Made by a program: the position numbers and the translations under genes | The notes under the pieces: model-generated | Told to the model about the DNA's origin: nothing | Seen by the model: the letters and a program-made list of their open reading frames with translations, nothing else | Databases searched by the model: none | NCBI RefSeq assembly: GCF_002250625.1 | Contig: NZ_NMVQ01000046.1 | Coordinates: 62,001-126,000 of the forward strand | Length of the DNA: 64,000 bases | DNA from: Enemella dayhoffiae | GTDB lineage: Bacteria; Actinomycetota; Actinomycetes; Propionibacteriales; Propionibacteriaceae | Reading direction: 5' to 3' | Shown here: in pieces, positions 7,344 through 15,842 of the stretch | Layout of the letters: each line of letters begins with the position of its first letter | How positions within the stretch are numbered: position 1 is the first letter of the stretch

Positions 7344-8816
7344 GTGAGCAATCGCAAGGAAATCACCGTTCGGCAGCTGCCGAACTTCATCAACGGCGAA
7401 TACGTGGAGACCGGAAGCACCTTCGACGTGCTCTATCCGATCACCGGCGAGGTCACCGCCAAGGCGCACCGCGCCGGCCAGGAGCAGGTCGACGCCGCCG
7501 TGGCCGCCGCCCGTGCCGCACTGTCCGGGCCGTGGGGCAAGCTGTCGGTGTACGAGCGCTCTTCCATGGTGAAGGCGATCGCCGAGGGCGTCCGCAATCG
7601 CTTCGACGACTTCCTCGAGGCCGAGGTGCTGGACACCGGCAAGCCGTACGCCACCGCCAGGCACGTCGACATCCCGCGCGGCGGGGCGAACTTCGAGGCG
7701 TTCGCCGACGTGCTCAAGGAGCACGCCACCGAGACCTTCCCGATGGCCACCCCGGACGGTCGCGGTGCGCTCAACTATGGACTGCGCCGCCCGCGTGGGG
7801 TGGTCGGGGTCATCTCGCCGTGGAACCTGCCGCTGCTGCTGATGACGTTCAAGGTCGGGCCCGCGCTCGCCTGCGGCAACACCGTGGTGGTCAAGCCGTC
7901 GGAGGTCACCCCGTCGACCGCCACCCTGCTCGGTGAGGTGATGAACTCCGTCGGCGTGCCCGAGGGTGTCTACAACGTCATCCACGGCTACGGCGACACC
8001 GGCGCCATGCTCACCTCGCACCCCGACGTCGACGGCATCACCTTCACCGGTGAGACCGTGACCGGCACCCACATCCTCAAGGCCGTCGCCCCGACGCTGA
8101 AGGCTTCCTCGATGGAGATGGGCGGCAAGAACCCGGGCATCGTGTTCCCCGACGCCAATCTGGAGGTGGCAATCAACGAGCTCGGACGCGCGTCGTTCCT
8201 GAACACCGGCCAGGTCTGCCTGGGCACCGAGCGGATCTATGTGCACGAGTCGGTGTTCGACGAGTTCGCCGACGGTCTGGTCGAGTACGCCAAGAAGCTG
8301 AAGTACGGCTATCCGGACGAGAAGGAGACCACCTTCGGCCCGGTCGTCTCCGACGAGCACCGGGACAAGGTGATCAGCTACTACAAGCTGGCCCAGGACG
8401 AGGGCGCGGAGGTGCTGCACGGTGGCGGCGCGCCCAGCTTCGGCGATGAGCGCGACGGCGGCTCCTGGGTCGAGCCGACGATCTGGAAGGGTCTGGCGCA
8501 CGATTCGCGGACCATGCGCGAGGAGGTGTTCGGCCCCTGCACCGGGTTGATCCCGTTCTCCGACGAGGACGAGGCGATCAAGCTGGCGAACGACACCAAC
8601 TATGGGCTGGCGGCCACGTTCTTCAGCCAGGACGTGTCCCGGGTGCACCGGGTCGCGCCGCAGCTGGAGGCCGGCATCATCTGGGTGAACAGCTGGTTCC
8701 TGCGGGATCTGCGGACCGCCTTCGGCGGCATGAAGCACTCCGGCATCGGCCGCGAGGGCGGCGTACACGGTCTGGAGTTCTATACCGAGACCTCGAACGT
8801 CTGCGTCAAGTTGTGA
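7344..8816 (+). CDS. dmpC: 2-hydroxymuconic semialdehyde dehydrogenase
   Basis: This 490-residue NAD-dependent aldehyde dehydrogenase oxidises the ring-fission product 2-hydroxymuconic semialdehyde to the dicarboxylate. It has the Rossmann signature TFTGETVTG, the glutamate region MEMGGKNPGIVF and the nucleophilic cysteine in NTGQVCLGTERI. IITGEV-type N-terminal strands (FINGEYVETGSTFDV) fit the DmpC/XylG group. GTG 7344 follows GAAGG at eight bases. It is the last gene of the first aromatic block and is followed by a strong hairpin at 8900-8933. The subfamily call rests on both sequence and context. Confidence 0.9.
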   Translation: MSNRKEITVRQLPNFINGEYVETGSTFDVLYPITGEVTAKAHRAGQEQVDAAVAAARAALSGPWGKLSVYERSSMVKAIAEGVRNRFDDFLEAEVLDTGKPYATARHVDIPRGGANFEAFADVLKEHATETFPMATPDGRGALNYGLRRPRGVVGVISPWNLPLLLMTFKVGPALACGNTVVVKPSEVTPSTATLLGEVMNSVGVPEGVYNVIHGYGDTGAMLTSHPDVDGITFTGETVTGTHILKAVAPTLKASSMEMGGKNPGIVFPDANLEVAINELGRASFLNTGQVCLGTERIYVHESVFDEFADGLVEYAKKLKYGYPDEKETTFGPVVSDEHRDKVISYYKLAQDEGAEVLHGGGAPSFGDERDGGSWVEPTIWKGLAHDSRTMREEVFGPCTGLIPFSDEDEAIKLANDTNYGLAATFFSQDVSRVHRVAPQLEAGIIWVNSWFLRDLRTAFGGMKHSGIGREGGVHGLEFYTETSNVCVKL

Positions 8817-8843
8817 TTGGAGGCGCCGCCTCGCGCGCGTGGT

Positions 8844-8862
8844 GGCTGAGCCTGTCGAAGCC
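8844..8862. repeat. Copy of dispersed GAGCCTGTCGAAG repeat
   Basis: GGCTGAGCCTGTCGAAGCC with flanking GT/AC forms a short hairpin (GTGGCT/AGCCAC). Similar copies occur near 12617, 22221, 22241, 27660, 50065 and in tandem at 62626-62706. A diverged second element, CCCTGAGCGAGGAG...GAGTCGAAGGG, follows at 8869-8904. All lie between genes or at gene edges. Confidence 0.85.
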
Positions 8863-8899
8863 ACACGCTCCCTGAGCGAGGAGCGCCAGCGACGAGTCG

Positions 8900-8940
8900 A
8901 AGGGCCGTCGGGCTGCTGAGTCCGACGGCCCTTCGCTGTT
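8900..8940 (+). terminator. Hairpin terminator after the dehydrogenase
   Basis: AAGGGCCGTCGG (8900-8911) pairs perfectly with CCGACGGCCCTT (8922-8933) around a 10-base loop. The 12 bp G/C-rich stem is followed by a weak T-rich run (CTTCGCTGTT). It lies 84 bp after the dehydrogenase stop and just before the next gene on the same strand, so it would separate the two transcripts. Confidence 0.7.
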
Positions 8941-8981
8941 CCCCGCTAGGGTTGCCCGGGACGTCAACCATGGGAGTTTGA

Positions 8982-10340
8982 ATGGGCCACGCCCGATTGT
9001 TCCTGCAGCACAGCCTCGCCAACTATGCGAGCGTCGCCTCGGTGCTGCCCACCTCGGCGCCGGCGTCGCGGTCGATGGCCGCCGAACTGATCCGGCGTGG
9101 GGGAGCACCGACCAGGATCCTCGAGGTCGGTCCGGGGGTGGGGCCGATCACCGCGCAGGTGGTCCGAGCGATGGGACCGGAGGATCGGCTCACCTGTGTG
9201 GAGCTCATCCCTGAGTACGCCGACGTGTTGCGCGAGCGCTTCCGCACCGAACCCGATTTCCGGGCGGTGGCCGATCGCTGCGAGGTGATCACCGGTGACG
9301 TACGCGACCTGGCCAAGGAGCACGCCGAGTTCGACGTGGCGATCGTGTCGGTACCGTTCAACACGCTGGGCGAGGAGGTGACCCAGCAGATCTTCGAGGT
9401 GGTACGCCGGGTGCTGCGGCCGGGTGGCACCTGCACCTACATCGAGTACGCCTGGCTGCGTACCCTGCGCGACGCGTTCACCGGCCTGGTCGGGCGCGGC
9501 GGCGGGCACTCGGCCTTCCTCGACGAACAGCTCAGGCGCTACCGCTATCGGACCGACCTGGTGCTCGGCAACGTGCCGCCGTCGTGGGCGCACCACCTGC
9601 GCTTCACCGAGGTCGCCGATGAGGAGGCGGAGCAGGTCGTCGCCGCCCCCGTGCCGACGACTTCCAGACTGTGGCCGGGAATGGGGATCGACCGCGACGG
9701 GATCGCGGTGGCCGCCGGTGCCGGCGTACTGGCGGGGGTGACCGCCCTGGCCACCCGCCGTGCCACTGGCGCAGCCCGCCGGCTCTGGCTGCTGCCGGCG
9801 CTGGCCGGGGTGGCCGGGGCAGCCTTCTTCCGCGACCCGGTCCGCCAGATTCCTGCCGACCCGGACGCGGTGGTGTCCTCGGTCGACGGCAAGGTGTTGA
9901 AGGTCGAGCGGCTCGAGTCCGACGAGCACCTCGGCCCCGGGCCGTGGCTGCGGATCGCCACCTTCCTGTCCATCTTCAGCGTGCACATCAACCGGGCCCC
10001 CGTCGCCGGGCGGGTGGTCGAGGTGATCGACCGCAACGAGGGCGGGTACGCCGCAGCGATGAAGCCGGCCGCCGAGCACAACGTCGCCAGGACCGTCGTG
10101 CTGCAGACCCGGCGCGGCCGGGTCGGGGTCACCCAGCGGACCGGAATGGTGGCCCGCCGGATCGTCGTCCGGCACGGGCGGGGCTCGGTGCTGGCGAAGG
10201 GGGAGCGGTATGGCCTGATCCGCTTCGGTTCGCGTACCGACGTCTATCTGCCCGCAGACGCCGCCGAGGCGGTCGTCAGCAAGGGAGCGGTGGTACGCGG
10301 GGGTTCCACGGTGATCGCCCGCTGGAGTTCCGCGGGCTGA
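8982..10340 (+). CDS. psd: Fused phospholipid N-methyltransferase-like / phosphatidylserine decarboxylase
   Basis: This 452-residue protein has two enzymes in one chain. Residues 1 to about 215 form a class I SAM methyltransferase of the PmtA/KsgA-like type: FLQHSLANYASVASVLPTSA, then the SAM site ILEVGPGVGPIT and an acidic VELIPEYADVL. From about residue 260 comes a short-form phosphatidylserine decarboxylase: FFRDPVRQIP, SSVDGKV, FLSIFSVHINRAPVAG. The self-cleavage site GGST sits near the end (Ser442), where the pyruvoyl group would form. The pair would make phosphatidylethanolamine and could methylate it. The start has GGGAG upstream. pssA, which makes the substrate, faces it tail to tail 15 bp away. 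Methylation of PE is inferred, not shown. Confidence 0.85.
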   Translation: MGHARLFLQHSLANYASVASVLPTSAPASRSMAAELIRRGGAPTRILEVGPGVGPITAQVVRAMGPEDRLTCVELIPEYADVLRERFRTEPDFRAVADRCEVITGDVRDLAKEHAEFDVAIVSVPFNTLGEEVTQQIFEVVRRVLRPGGTCTYIEYAWLRTLRDAFTGLVGRGGGHSAFLDEQLRRYRYRTDLVLGNVPPSWAHHLRFTEVADEEAEQVVAAPVPTTSRLWPGMGIDRDGIAVAAGAGVLAGVTALATRRATGAARRLWLLPALAGVAGAAFFRDPVRQIPADPDAVVSSVDGKVLKVERLESDEHLGPGPWLRIATFLSIFSVHINRAPVAGRVVEVIDRNEGGYAAAMKPAAEHNVARTVVLQTRRGRVGVTQRTGMVARRIVVRHGRGSVLAKGERYGLIRFGSRTDVYLPADAAEAVVSKGAVVRGGSTVIARWSSAG

Positions 10341-10354
10341 ACCGGAGGCGACGG

Positions 10355-11254
10355 CTACTCGAGGAAGGTGGGGGCGTCTTCCTCGGCGAAGCGGTACCAG
10401 AGGCCGAGGATCGGGCCGATCAGCAGGAAGGTGCCGATCACGGCCAGGAAGACCGTCGGCATGCTGATGATCGCGCCGACGCCGATCAGGCTGAGCAGCC
10501 AGGTGCGGATCCGCAGCATCTGGTTCAGCTTCGGGTAGGGCAGCAGCGACACCATCGCCGCCGCGCAGCCGAGCACCATGACCATCGCCGTCACGAAGTC
10601 GAGCTCGGGCACCGCCAGACTGGCGCCGATCAGGATCAGCGCGGCGATGGTGGTGGGCAGGCCCTGGAACCAGGTGCTGTTGTAGGGGGTCACGTTGAAC
10701 CGTGCCAACCGGACCGCCGCGGCCAGCGAGATGGCGATGCAGCCGCCGCCGACGATCCAGGCGGGGCCACGATCGGCCAGCCAGAAATAGGTCACCAGCG
10801 GGGTGGCGATGCCGAAGGAGGCCATGTCGGCGAGCGAGTCCAGCTGGGCGCCGAACGGAGTGGACACCCCGAAGCGTCGCGCCAGTGTCCCGTCCAGTCC
10901 GTCCAGCGCAATGCAGCCGAGCAGGCAGGCGCGCGCCTCGGTCATCCGCCCCGACGAGGAGAGCAGGATCGCCGCCAGGCCGAGCAGAATGCTGCCCAGG
11001 GTGCAGGCCTGGACCAGCGCGAAGCCGATCATCCGACGTCGGCTGCGGTCACCCGCGACAAGCCGCTCGCTGCGCACCGGCAGTACCGCCGCGGTGCCCG
11101 CCTGCTGCCGACGATCGGGACGCAGGGCCAGCCCGCTGAGGCGGCGGCCACCGTGCATCAACGGCCGGGCGAGGGGTCGGTGCGGTCGGGTTCGGGTGTC
11201 CATGGCACGGGAGGTACGCGGCACGCCGTGGTGGCGTCGCCGAGACTGGTTCAT
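10355..11254 (-). CDS. pssA: CDP-diacylglycerol-serine O-phosphatidyltransferase
   Basis: This 299-residue membrane enzyme forms phosphatidylserine from CDP-diacylglycerol and serine. The CDP-alcohol phosphotransferase signature is intact: DGLDGTLARRFG, followed by GAQLDSLADM with the two final catalytic Asp residues. Several hydrophobic segments follow. I chose the ATG at 11254 because GAGGAGG lies six bases before it; in-frame frames continue upstream without such a site. The first 75 residues are basic and probably cytoplasmic. It converges on the decarboxylase fusion and is divergent from dgt, sharing the 158 bp region 11255-11412. Some paralogues make phosphatidylinositol phosphate, but the neighbouring decarboxylase favours serine. 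Confidence 0.9.
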   Translation of the reverse strand: MNQSRRRHHGVPRTSRAMDTRTRPHRPLARPLMHGGRRLSGLALRPDRRQQAGTAAVLPVRSERLVAGDRSRRRMIGFALVQACTLGSILLGLAAILLSSSGRMTEARACLLGCIALDGLDGTLARRFGVSTPFGAQLDSLADMASFGIATPLVTYFWLADRGPAWIVGGGCIAISLAAAVRLARFNVTPYNSTWFQGLPTTIAALILIGASLAVPELDFVTAMVMVLGCAAAMVSLLPYPKLNQMLRIRTWLLSLIGVGAIISMPTVFLAVIGTFLLIGPILGLWYRFAEEDAPTFLE

Positions 11255-11412
11255 CCCCGTCCTCCTCTGCTGGATCTGGTAGACGATAACCGGCGAGGGG
11301 GGAGATTCGGGTAATTCTGGAGGTTTCGGCGTACGCGCCCTCCCACCCCGAGAGCGGTGCTGGGAACGGTGCAGTAGCGTCGGCAGCAGCCCCGAACCGC
11401 CGAGGAGAACTG

Positions 11413-12552
11413 ATGTCGGAGCCACTGCCGCGCGCCGTGCAATGGGCCGCCACCATGGCCGGCCACTCCACCTCCGGTGACGGTACGCCCGGCCCGCTGG
11501 TCCGCGCCCACCGCGATTCGGACGCCCCGGTCCAGATGCGGGGCCGACACGGCCGCGAGGAGCGGGAGGCCCGCGAGGCCGAGCTGCTCAGCCCCGGCGC
11601 GACGCTGGCCAGGGGAGCCGGCAATCGGGCCCGCGAGGAGGAACCCGACCCCGAACGGACCTGCTTCGAGCGGGACCGCGACCGGATCGTGCACTCGACC
11701 GCGTTCCGTCGGCTGGCCGGCAAGACCCAGGTGGTGGTGCACCCGGCCGATCACGAACGCACCCGGCTGACGCACGCCCTGGAGGTGGCGCAGGTGGCGA
11801 CCTCGATCGCCCGCGGGATCGGGGTGAACGTGGCCCTGGTGGACGCCATCGCGCTGGGTCACGACTGCGGTCACGGGCCCGGCGGGCACGCCTCGGAGGA
11901 CGCCTTCGACCACTACATCCCCGAGGGCTATGACCACGGACCCTGGGGGGCGGATGTGGTGCTCACCTCGCTCAACCTGTGCGCGGAGACCCTGGACGGG
12001 ATCCGCAACCACTCCTGGTCACGGCCGGCGCCCGGCACGGTCGAGGGCGAGATCGTGTCCTGGGCCGACCGCATCGCCTACTGCGCCCACGACCTGGAGG
12101 ACGCCGTGCACGCCGGAATAGTCGCCGAGTCGGACATCCCCGCCGAAGTGGCCGCGGTCTGTGGGCGTACCCGACGCGACCAGTTGCGCACCTTCGTCCA
12201 CGCGGTGATCGACGGCGTCCACCAGACCGGACAGGTCGGGATGGCCCCGGAGCCGGCCCAGGCGCTCGCCGGGCTGCGGGCGTTCAACTACGAACGCATC
12301 TATACCCGGCCCGAATCGGTGGCCCAGGCGAAGGCCGTGGTCCGGTTGCTGCGGGCGCTCACCGAGCACTACGCCGTCCGCCCGCGCGAGGTGCCCGGGG
12401 GCAACGCGGCCGACCCCGGCAGCCCCGAGGCCGTCCGTGCGGCCGTCACCTGGATCGGTGGGATGACCGACCGGTACGCCTTCGACACGGCCGTGCGCGT
12501 GCTCGCCTGGCCGGTCGACGAGCTCCCGCAGGGCATCGACCGCAACCCCTGA
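11413..12552 (+). CDS. dgt: Deoxyguanosinetriphosphate triphosphohydrolase-like HD protein
   Basis: This 379-residue HD-domain dNTPase cleaves dGTP (and possibly other dNTPs) to the nucleoside and triphosphate. Signature motifs are RDRIVHSTAFRRLAGKTQV, RTRLTHALEVAQVATSIARG and the metal-binding ALGHDCGHGPGGH; RPESVAQAKAV closes the core. The ATG follows GAGGAG. The N-terminus up to about residue 70 is variable and low in conservation. In many actinobacteria dgt lies next to dnaG; here dnaG is 3.3 kb downstream. It converges on the amidase gene, with a hairpin-forming repeat between them. Confidence 0.92.
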   Translation: MSEPLPRAVQWAATMAGHSTSGDGTPGPLVRAHRDSDAPVQMRGRHGREEREAREAELLSPGATLARGAGNRAREEEPDPERTCFERDRDRIVHSTAFRRLAGKTQVVVHPADHERTRLTHALEVAQVATSIARGIGVNVALVDAIALGHDCGHGPGGHASEDAFDHYIPEGYDHGPWGADVVLTSLNLCAETLDGIRNHSWSRPAPGTVEGEIVSWADRIAYCAHDLEDAVHAGIVAESDIPAEVAAVCGRTRRDQLRTFVHAVIDGVHQTGQVGMAPEPAQALAGLRAFNYERIYTRPESVAQAKAVVRLLRALTEHYAVRPREVPGGNAADPGSPEAVRAAVTWIGGMTDRYAFDTAVRVLAWPVDELPQGIDRNP

Positions 12553-12597
12553 GACCCGGCGCCTGACGCGCTGAGGTTCCCGGCACCTCACGACAGG

Positions 12598-12650
12598 GCG
12601 CACACCGCGGTGAACGGTGGCCGAGCCTGTCGAAGCCACGCGGTGTGCGC
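12598..12650. terminator. Bidirectional hairpin built around a dispersed repeat
   Basis: GCGCACACCGCG (12598-12609) and CGCGGTGTGCGC (12639-12650) are perfect 12 bp inverted repeats. The loop holds GTGGCCGAGCCTGTCGAAGCCAC (12617-12639), a copy of the dispersed repeat that can itself pair at its ends. It lies between the converging ends of dgt and the amidase gene, where it could stop transcription from both sides. There is no T-run. Confidence 0.6.
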
Positions 12651-12680
12651 GCGAACCGCGCGTACGCCTGGACCGCTGGG

Positions 12681-13790
12681 TCAGCCGGCGACCAGCGAGC
12701 GCCAGGTGAGCGGGCCGACGACACCGTCGGCGGTCAGCCCCTCCCGCGACTGGTACGCCTTGACCGCGGCCAGGGTGGCCGGGCCGAAGGAGCCGTCGAC
12801 CGCGATCTTGGCCCCGCCGGCGTTCAGCGCCAGCTGGACCGCCCGTGCCAGGTCGCCGGTGGCACCCTGCCGGACGGTCACGGCCAGCCGCGGCCAGGTG
12901 GCGGGGCCGACCACACCGTCGGCAGCGAGGCCGTTGCCGCGCTGGAACGCGATCACCGCCGCCCTGGTGGCCGGGCCGAACGAGCCGTCCACCTCGATCG
13001 AGGCGCGGTGGTGGCGGAGCAGCTGCTGGGCGACGCGGACGGCGAGTCCGGTGCTGCCCTGCTTGAGCACCGGCCAGGAGTCGGTGGCCGGCGGCGGGGG
13101 AGGGGGCGGCTGGATGCTGCCCATCGCCCTGGCCACCTCGGCCCGCAGGCGGGGCAGGTCGGCATAGAACTGGTCGCCGGGACAGGCCGTTCTCGACCCG
13201 TGCGACTCGCGGTGGCCGATGATGTGCGAGACGGGGATCTTGTACTGCTGGCAGAGCCAGGCCACGAACTGAACCAGCGCCTTGCGCTGCGCGGCGGGCG
13301 GGAGCTGGCTGGTGTAGGTGCCCTCGTTCTCGATGCCGATCCCGGTGCGGTTGGAACCGGGGGCGTGGATGCCCTCGATGAAGGTCTTTCCGCCGATCGC
13401 GGCGGCCAGGCTGCCGTGCCGGGCCTCCATGATCACCCCGCCGCGGGAGATGGTGAACTGCTGGCCGGAGTCACCCCACCCCTTGCTCATGTGATCGCTC
13501 TGGATCGAGCGGGCCACCGAGAACGCGTGGGCCTGGGAGGTGTCGGCGCTGTTCGGCCCGGCGGTGTGGTGGATGACCACATAGGTCGGCCGGTAACCGA
13601 GCGTGGTGAGCTCCCGGTCGGGCCGGCGGGCTCCCCACTCGCGGGTGCTGTAGATCCGGGGGCGCGAGACGGCGGCGTACGCCGTGGCGCCACCGACGCC
13701 GAGCGCGGCGGTGATGCCGACGGCCGCGGCTCCGCCGATCAGGGCGCGGCGGCTCAGGCGGGGATGCTGGATGGTGGTCGGGTTGCTCAT
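12681..13790 (-). CDS. Secreted N-acetylmuramoyl-L-alanine amidase with two peptidoglycan-binding domains
   Basis: This 369-residue cell-wall hydrolase is exported by a twin-arginine type leader (RLSRRALIGGAAAVGITAAL). Residues about 50-215 are an amidase_2/PGRP domain: the zinc ligands lie in VIHHTAG and GHRESHGSRTACPGDQF. A poly-proline linker (PPPPPPP, about residue 225) leads to two PG_binding_1 repeats, each with the signature VDGSFGPAT and DGVVGPxTW. It would cut the bond between muramic acid and the stem peptide. It is transcribed alone, divergent from the ECF41 sigma gene and convergent with dgt. Confidence 0.93.
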   Translation of the reverse strand: MSNPTTIQHPRLSRRALIGGAAAVGITAALGVGGATAYAAVSRPRIYSTREWGARRPDRELTTLGYRPTYVVIHHTAGPNSADTSQAHAFSVARSIQSDHMSKGWGDSGQQFTISRGGVIMEARHGSLAAAIGGKTFIEGIHAPGSNRTGIGIENEGTYTSQLPPAAQRKALVQFVAWLCQQYKIPVSHIIGHRESHGSRTACPGDQFYADLPRLRAEVARAMGSIQPPPPPPPATDSWPVLKQGSTGLAVRVAQQLLRHHRASIEVDGSFGPATRAAVIAFQRGNGLAADGVVGPATWPRLAVTVRQGATGDLARAVQLALNAGGAKIAVDGSFGPATLAAVKAYQSREGLTADGVVGPLTWRSLVAG

Positions 13791-13905
13791 CAGGCTGACT
13801 CCTCGTTGGGGTGCCTTTGAACCTAGGACCCGGCGGGGGAGTTGTCCGCTCCCGATCGACGGAAGTTTCCCCTTCGTCAGCAGGAAAGTTCCGGTGTCCC
13901 GGGGT

Positions 13906-13932
13906 TGTCACATTCGCTCCAGGTGGTTCGTC
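13906..13932 (+). promoter_or_regulatory. ECF41-type promoter driving its own sigma gene
   Basis: TGTCACA (13906-13912) is followed after exactly 16 bases by CGTC (13929-13932). This is the promoter signature published for ECF41 sigma factors (TGTCACA-N16-CGTC, from memory). It lies 33 bases before the sigma gene start at 13965, which fits self-activation and supports that start over an upstream frame beginning at 13842. Confidence 0.8.
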
Positions 13933-13964
13933 AGGATGGCAGGAGCAGACGAAGGGGGCCGGAG

Positions 13965-14807
13965 ATGGTGGACTCAGATGCACGGGCGGAGCAGTTCGAC
14001 GCCGAACGAGCTCGGTTGGTCCGGATCGCGACCAGGGTCCTCGGTGACCCGGTGGAGGCCGAGGACATCGTGCAGGAGGCGTGGCTGCGGCTGCGGCGTA
14101 CCCCCGAACCGATCGACAGTCTGCCCGCCTGGTTGACGACGGTGACCACTCGGCTGTGCCTCGACCGGTTGCGGGCGCGTACGCCGCTGCCGACCGAGGA
14201 GCCGGAGCCGGGCCCGGATCAGACGACCGCGGACCCGGCCGAGGAGGTGGCGCTGGCCGAGACCGTCGGGATCGCCCTGCAGGTGGTGCTGGACCGACTC
14301 ACCCCCAGCGAGCGGGTGGCGTTCGTGCTGCACGACAGCTTCGGCATCGGGTTCGACACCATCGCCGCGATCCTCGGGGGTACGCCGGTCGCCGCCCGCA
14401 AGCTGGCCTCCCGGGCCCGGGCCAAGGTGAGCGTGCCCGACCCGGCCGACCGTGCGGACTGGGAGGTGGTGGACGCCTTCCTCGACGCCGCCCGCCGTGG
14501 CGAATTCGGTCGGCTGCTCGAGTTGCTCGCCCCCGACGTGGTGGTGTTCGGTGACGCCGACGCGGTCGCCGCGGGCACCCCCGAGCGGATCGAGGGCCGC
14601 GACGCCGTCGCCCGATTCTTCAACGGTGCAGCGAAAGCCGCCCTGCCCACCCTGCTCGACGGGCGAGCCGGGGCCGCCTGGATCCACCAGGGAGTCACCC
14701 GGGTCGCCTTCGACTTCGCGGTCACCGACGGCCACGTGCAACACATCGTGTTCCGTGCCGATCCCCAGGTGTTGGACCGGGTGGAGCGGCGTCGCCCCGT
14801 CGACTGA
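13965..14807 (+). CDS. sigJ: ECF41 (SigJ-like) RNA polymerase sigma factor with fused SnoaL-type domain
   Basis: This 280-residue extracytoplasmic-function sigma factor has region 2 at about residues 10-75 (RIATRVLGDPVEAEDIVQEA) and region 4 at about 115-165 (VVLDRLTPSERVAFVLHDSF). A C-terminal SnoaL/NTF2-like domain of about 110 residues follows (DWEVVDAFLDAARRGEFGRL). That fused domain replaces a separate anti-sigma factor in the ECF41 family. The ATG at 13965 has GGGGG/GGAG upstream and lies after the matching promoter. ECF41 genes usually neighbour a carboxymuconolactone decarboxylase, oxidoreductase or epimerase; none is seen here. The convergent neighbour is an intradiol dioxygenase, 3 bp away. 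Confidence 0.9.
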   Translation: MVDSDARAEQFDAERARLVRIATRVLGDPVEAEDIVQEAWLRLRRTPEPIDSLPAWLTTVTTRLCLDRLRARTPLPTEEPEPGPDQTTADPAEEVALAETVGIALQVVLDRLTPSERVAFVLHDSFGIGFDTIAAILGGTPVAARKLASRARAKVSVPDPADRADWEVVDAFLDAARRGEFGRLLELLAPDVVVFGDADAVAAGTPERIEGRDAVARFFNGAAKAALPTLLDGRAGAAWIHQGVTRVAFDFAVTDGHVQHIVFRADPQVLDRVERRRPVD

Positions 14808-14810
14808 GCG

Positions 14811-15701
14811 TCAGTTGACCGCGACGGTGAGCTTCGCGACATAGCCGTCCCTCGCCGACCCGGTCACCGTTGCCAACTGCCGGGCCCCGTTGTCGTCTCG
14901 GAACACCATGTCCCGGCCCAGGCTGGTGCGGTCCAGGTTGCTCGTCGAGCGGGTATATCCGGTGCTCGCATAGACGGCCCGCGACGCGTCCTCGGGCAGC
15001 GCGATCTGGGAGGTCTTGACGATCTGCCGCCGTCCCGAGGTGGCCGCGGCCAGGGAACCGAACACCTCGAAGTGGAGGTGCGGCCAGCGCCCGTCATAGC
15101 AGCCGGGATAGATGGTGGTGAAGCGGACCGTCCCGTTGCCGTCGGTCTCGGCCACCCCGCGCAGATAGTTCTCGTTGCGGATCGCGCTGGAATACATCGA
15201 ATACTGGCCGAGCTGGTCGGCGTGCCACAGATAGACCGCCCCACCGACCAGCGGCCGGCAGGCCTGGGCGAGGTTGAGCACGGTCAGCTCCATGGTCAGC
15301 GGTACGCCGGCAGCCACCCCGCTGGGCCCGCCGAAGCTGGAGCGCAGGTCGGTGCGCACGATGCCGCTCTGGGTGAGCGCGTTCGCCCCGTTGGAGCCGT
15401 CACCCGGATATGGGCCTGCGGTCTCGTCGGGCACCTCCGTCACACACTGGGTGCTTGCGGTGCCCGCACTGCCGGAGCCCGCGGTGCTCCCGGTCGTCGA
15501 GGTGGAGGTGGTGTCGGCGGCTGCGGTGCTGCCACTGGCGACCTGCTGAGGTGCGCATCCGGCCAGCCCGAGCAGCCCGGCCGCGCCGCCGCCGAACAGC
15601 AGCAGCGCCCGCCGGCGGTTCAGGGTGCCCAGGTCGAAGCCCAGCCCGCGGTCGTGCACGGCGCGGACATAGCGGTCGTTCTCGGTGTTCGGGTCGGTCA
15701 T
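14811..15701 (-). CDS. Secreted lipoprotein intradiol ring-cleavage dioxygenase
   Basis: This 296-residue protein resembles the protocatechuate/catechol intradiol dioxygenases but is exported. The leader has RRR followed by a hydrophobic stretch and LAGCAP, a lipobox. Then comes a Thr/Ser/Gly-rich linker to about residue 85. The catalytic fold shows ETAGPYPGD, YLWHADQLGQYSMYS (one Tyr ligand) and GCYDGRWPHLHFEVF (Tyr and two His ligands to Fe3+). Exported members in other actinobacteria cleave catechols derived from lignin-like material. It would act on the cell surface. It is divergent from dnaG and convergent with the ECF41 gene. The substrate is unknown. Confidence 0.88.
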   Translation of the reverse strand: MTDPNTENDRYVRAVHDRGLGFDLGTLNRRRALLLFGGGAAGLLGLAGCAPQQVASGSTAAADTTSTSTTGSTAGSGSAGTASTQCVTEVPDETAGPYPGDGSNGANALTQSGIVRTDLRSSFGGPSGVAAGVPLTMELTVLNLAQACRPLVGGAVYLWHADQLGQYSMYSSAIRNENYLRGVAETDGNGTVRFTTIYPGCYDGRWPHLHFEVFGSLAAATSGRRQIVKTSQIALPEDASRAVYASTGYTRSTSNLDRTSLGRDMVFRDDNGARQLATVTGSARDGYVAKLTVAVN

Positions 15702-15842
15702 CTCGGCCTCGCTCGTCAGGTTCGCTCGATCGGTTCGTTTGGTGACACCAAATCTGACCGATCGACCCGGCCGCGGCCTGTGCGGTGTCTGTGCGGTTGC
15801 TGTGAGTGTGGGGGCGTCCGCGCCACCGCATAGACTGCGCCC

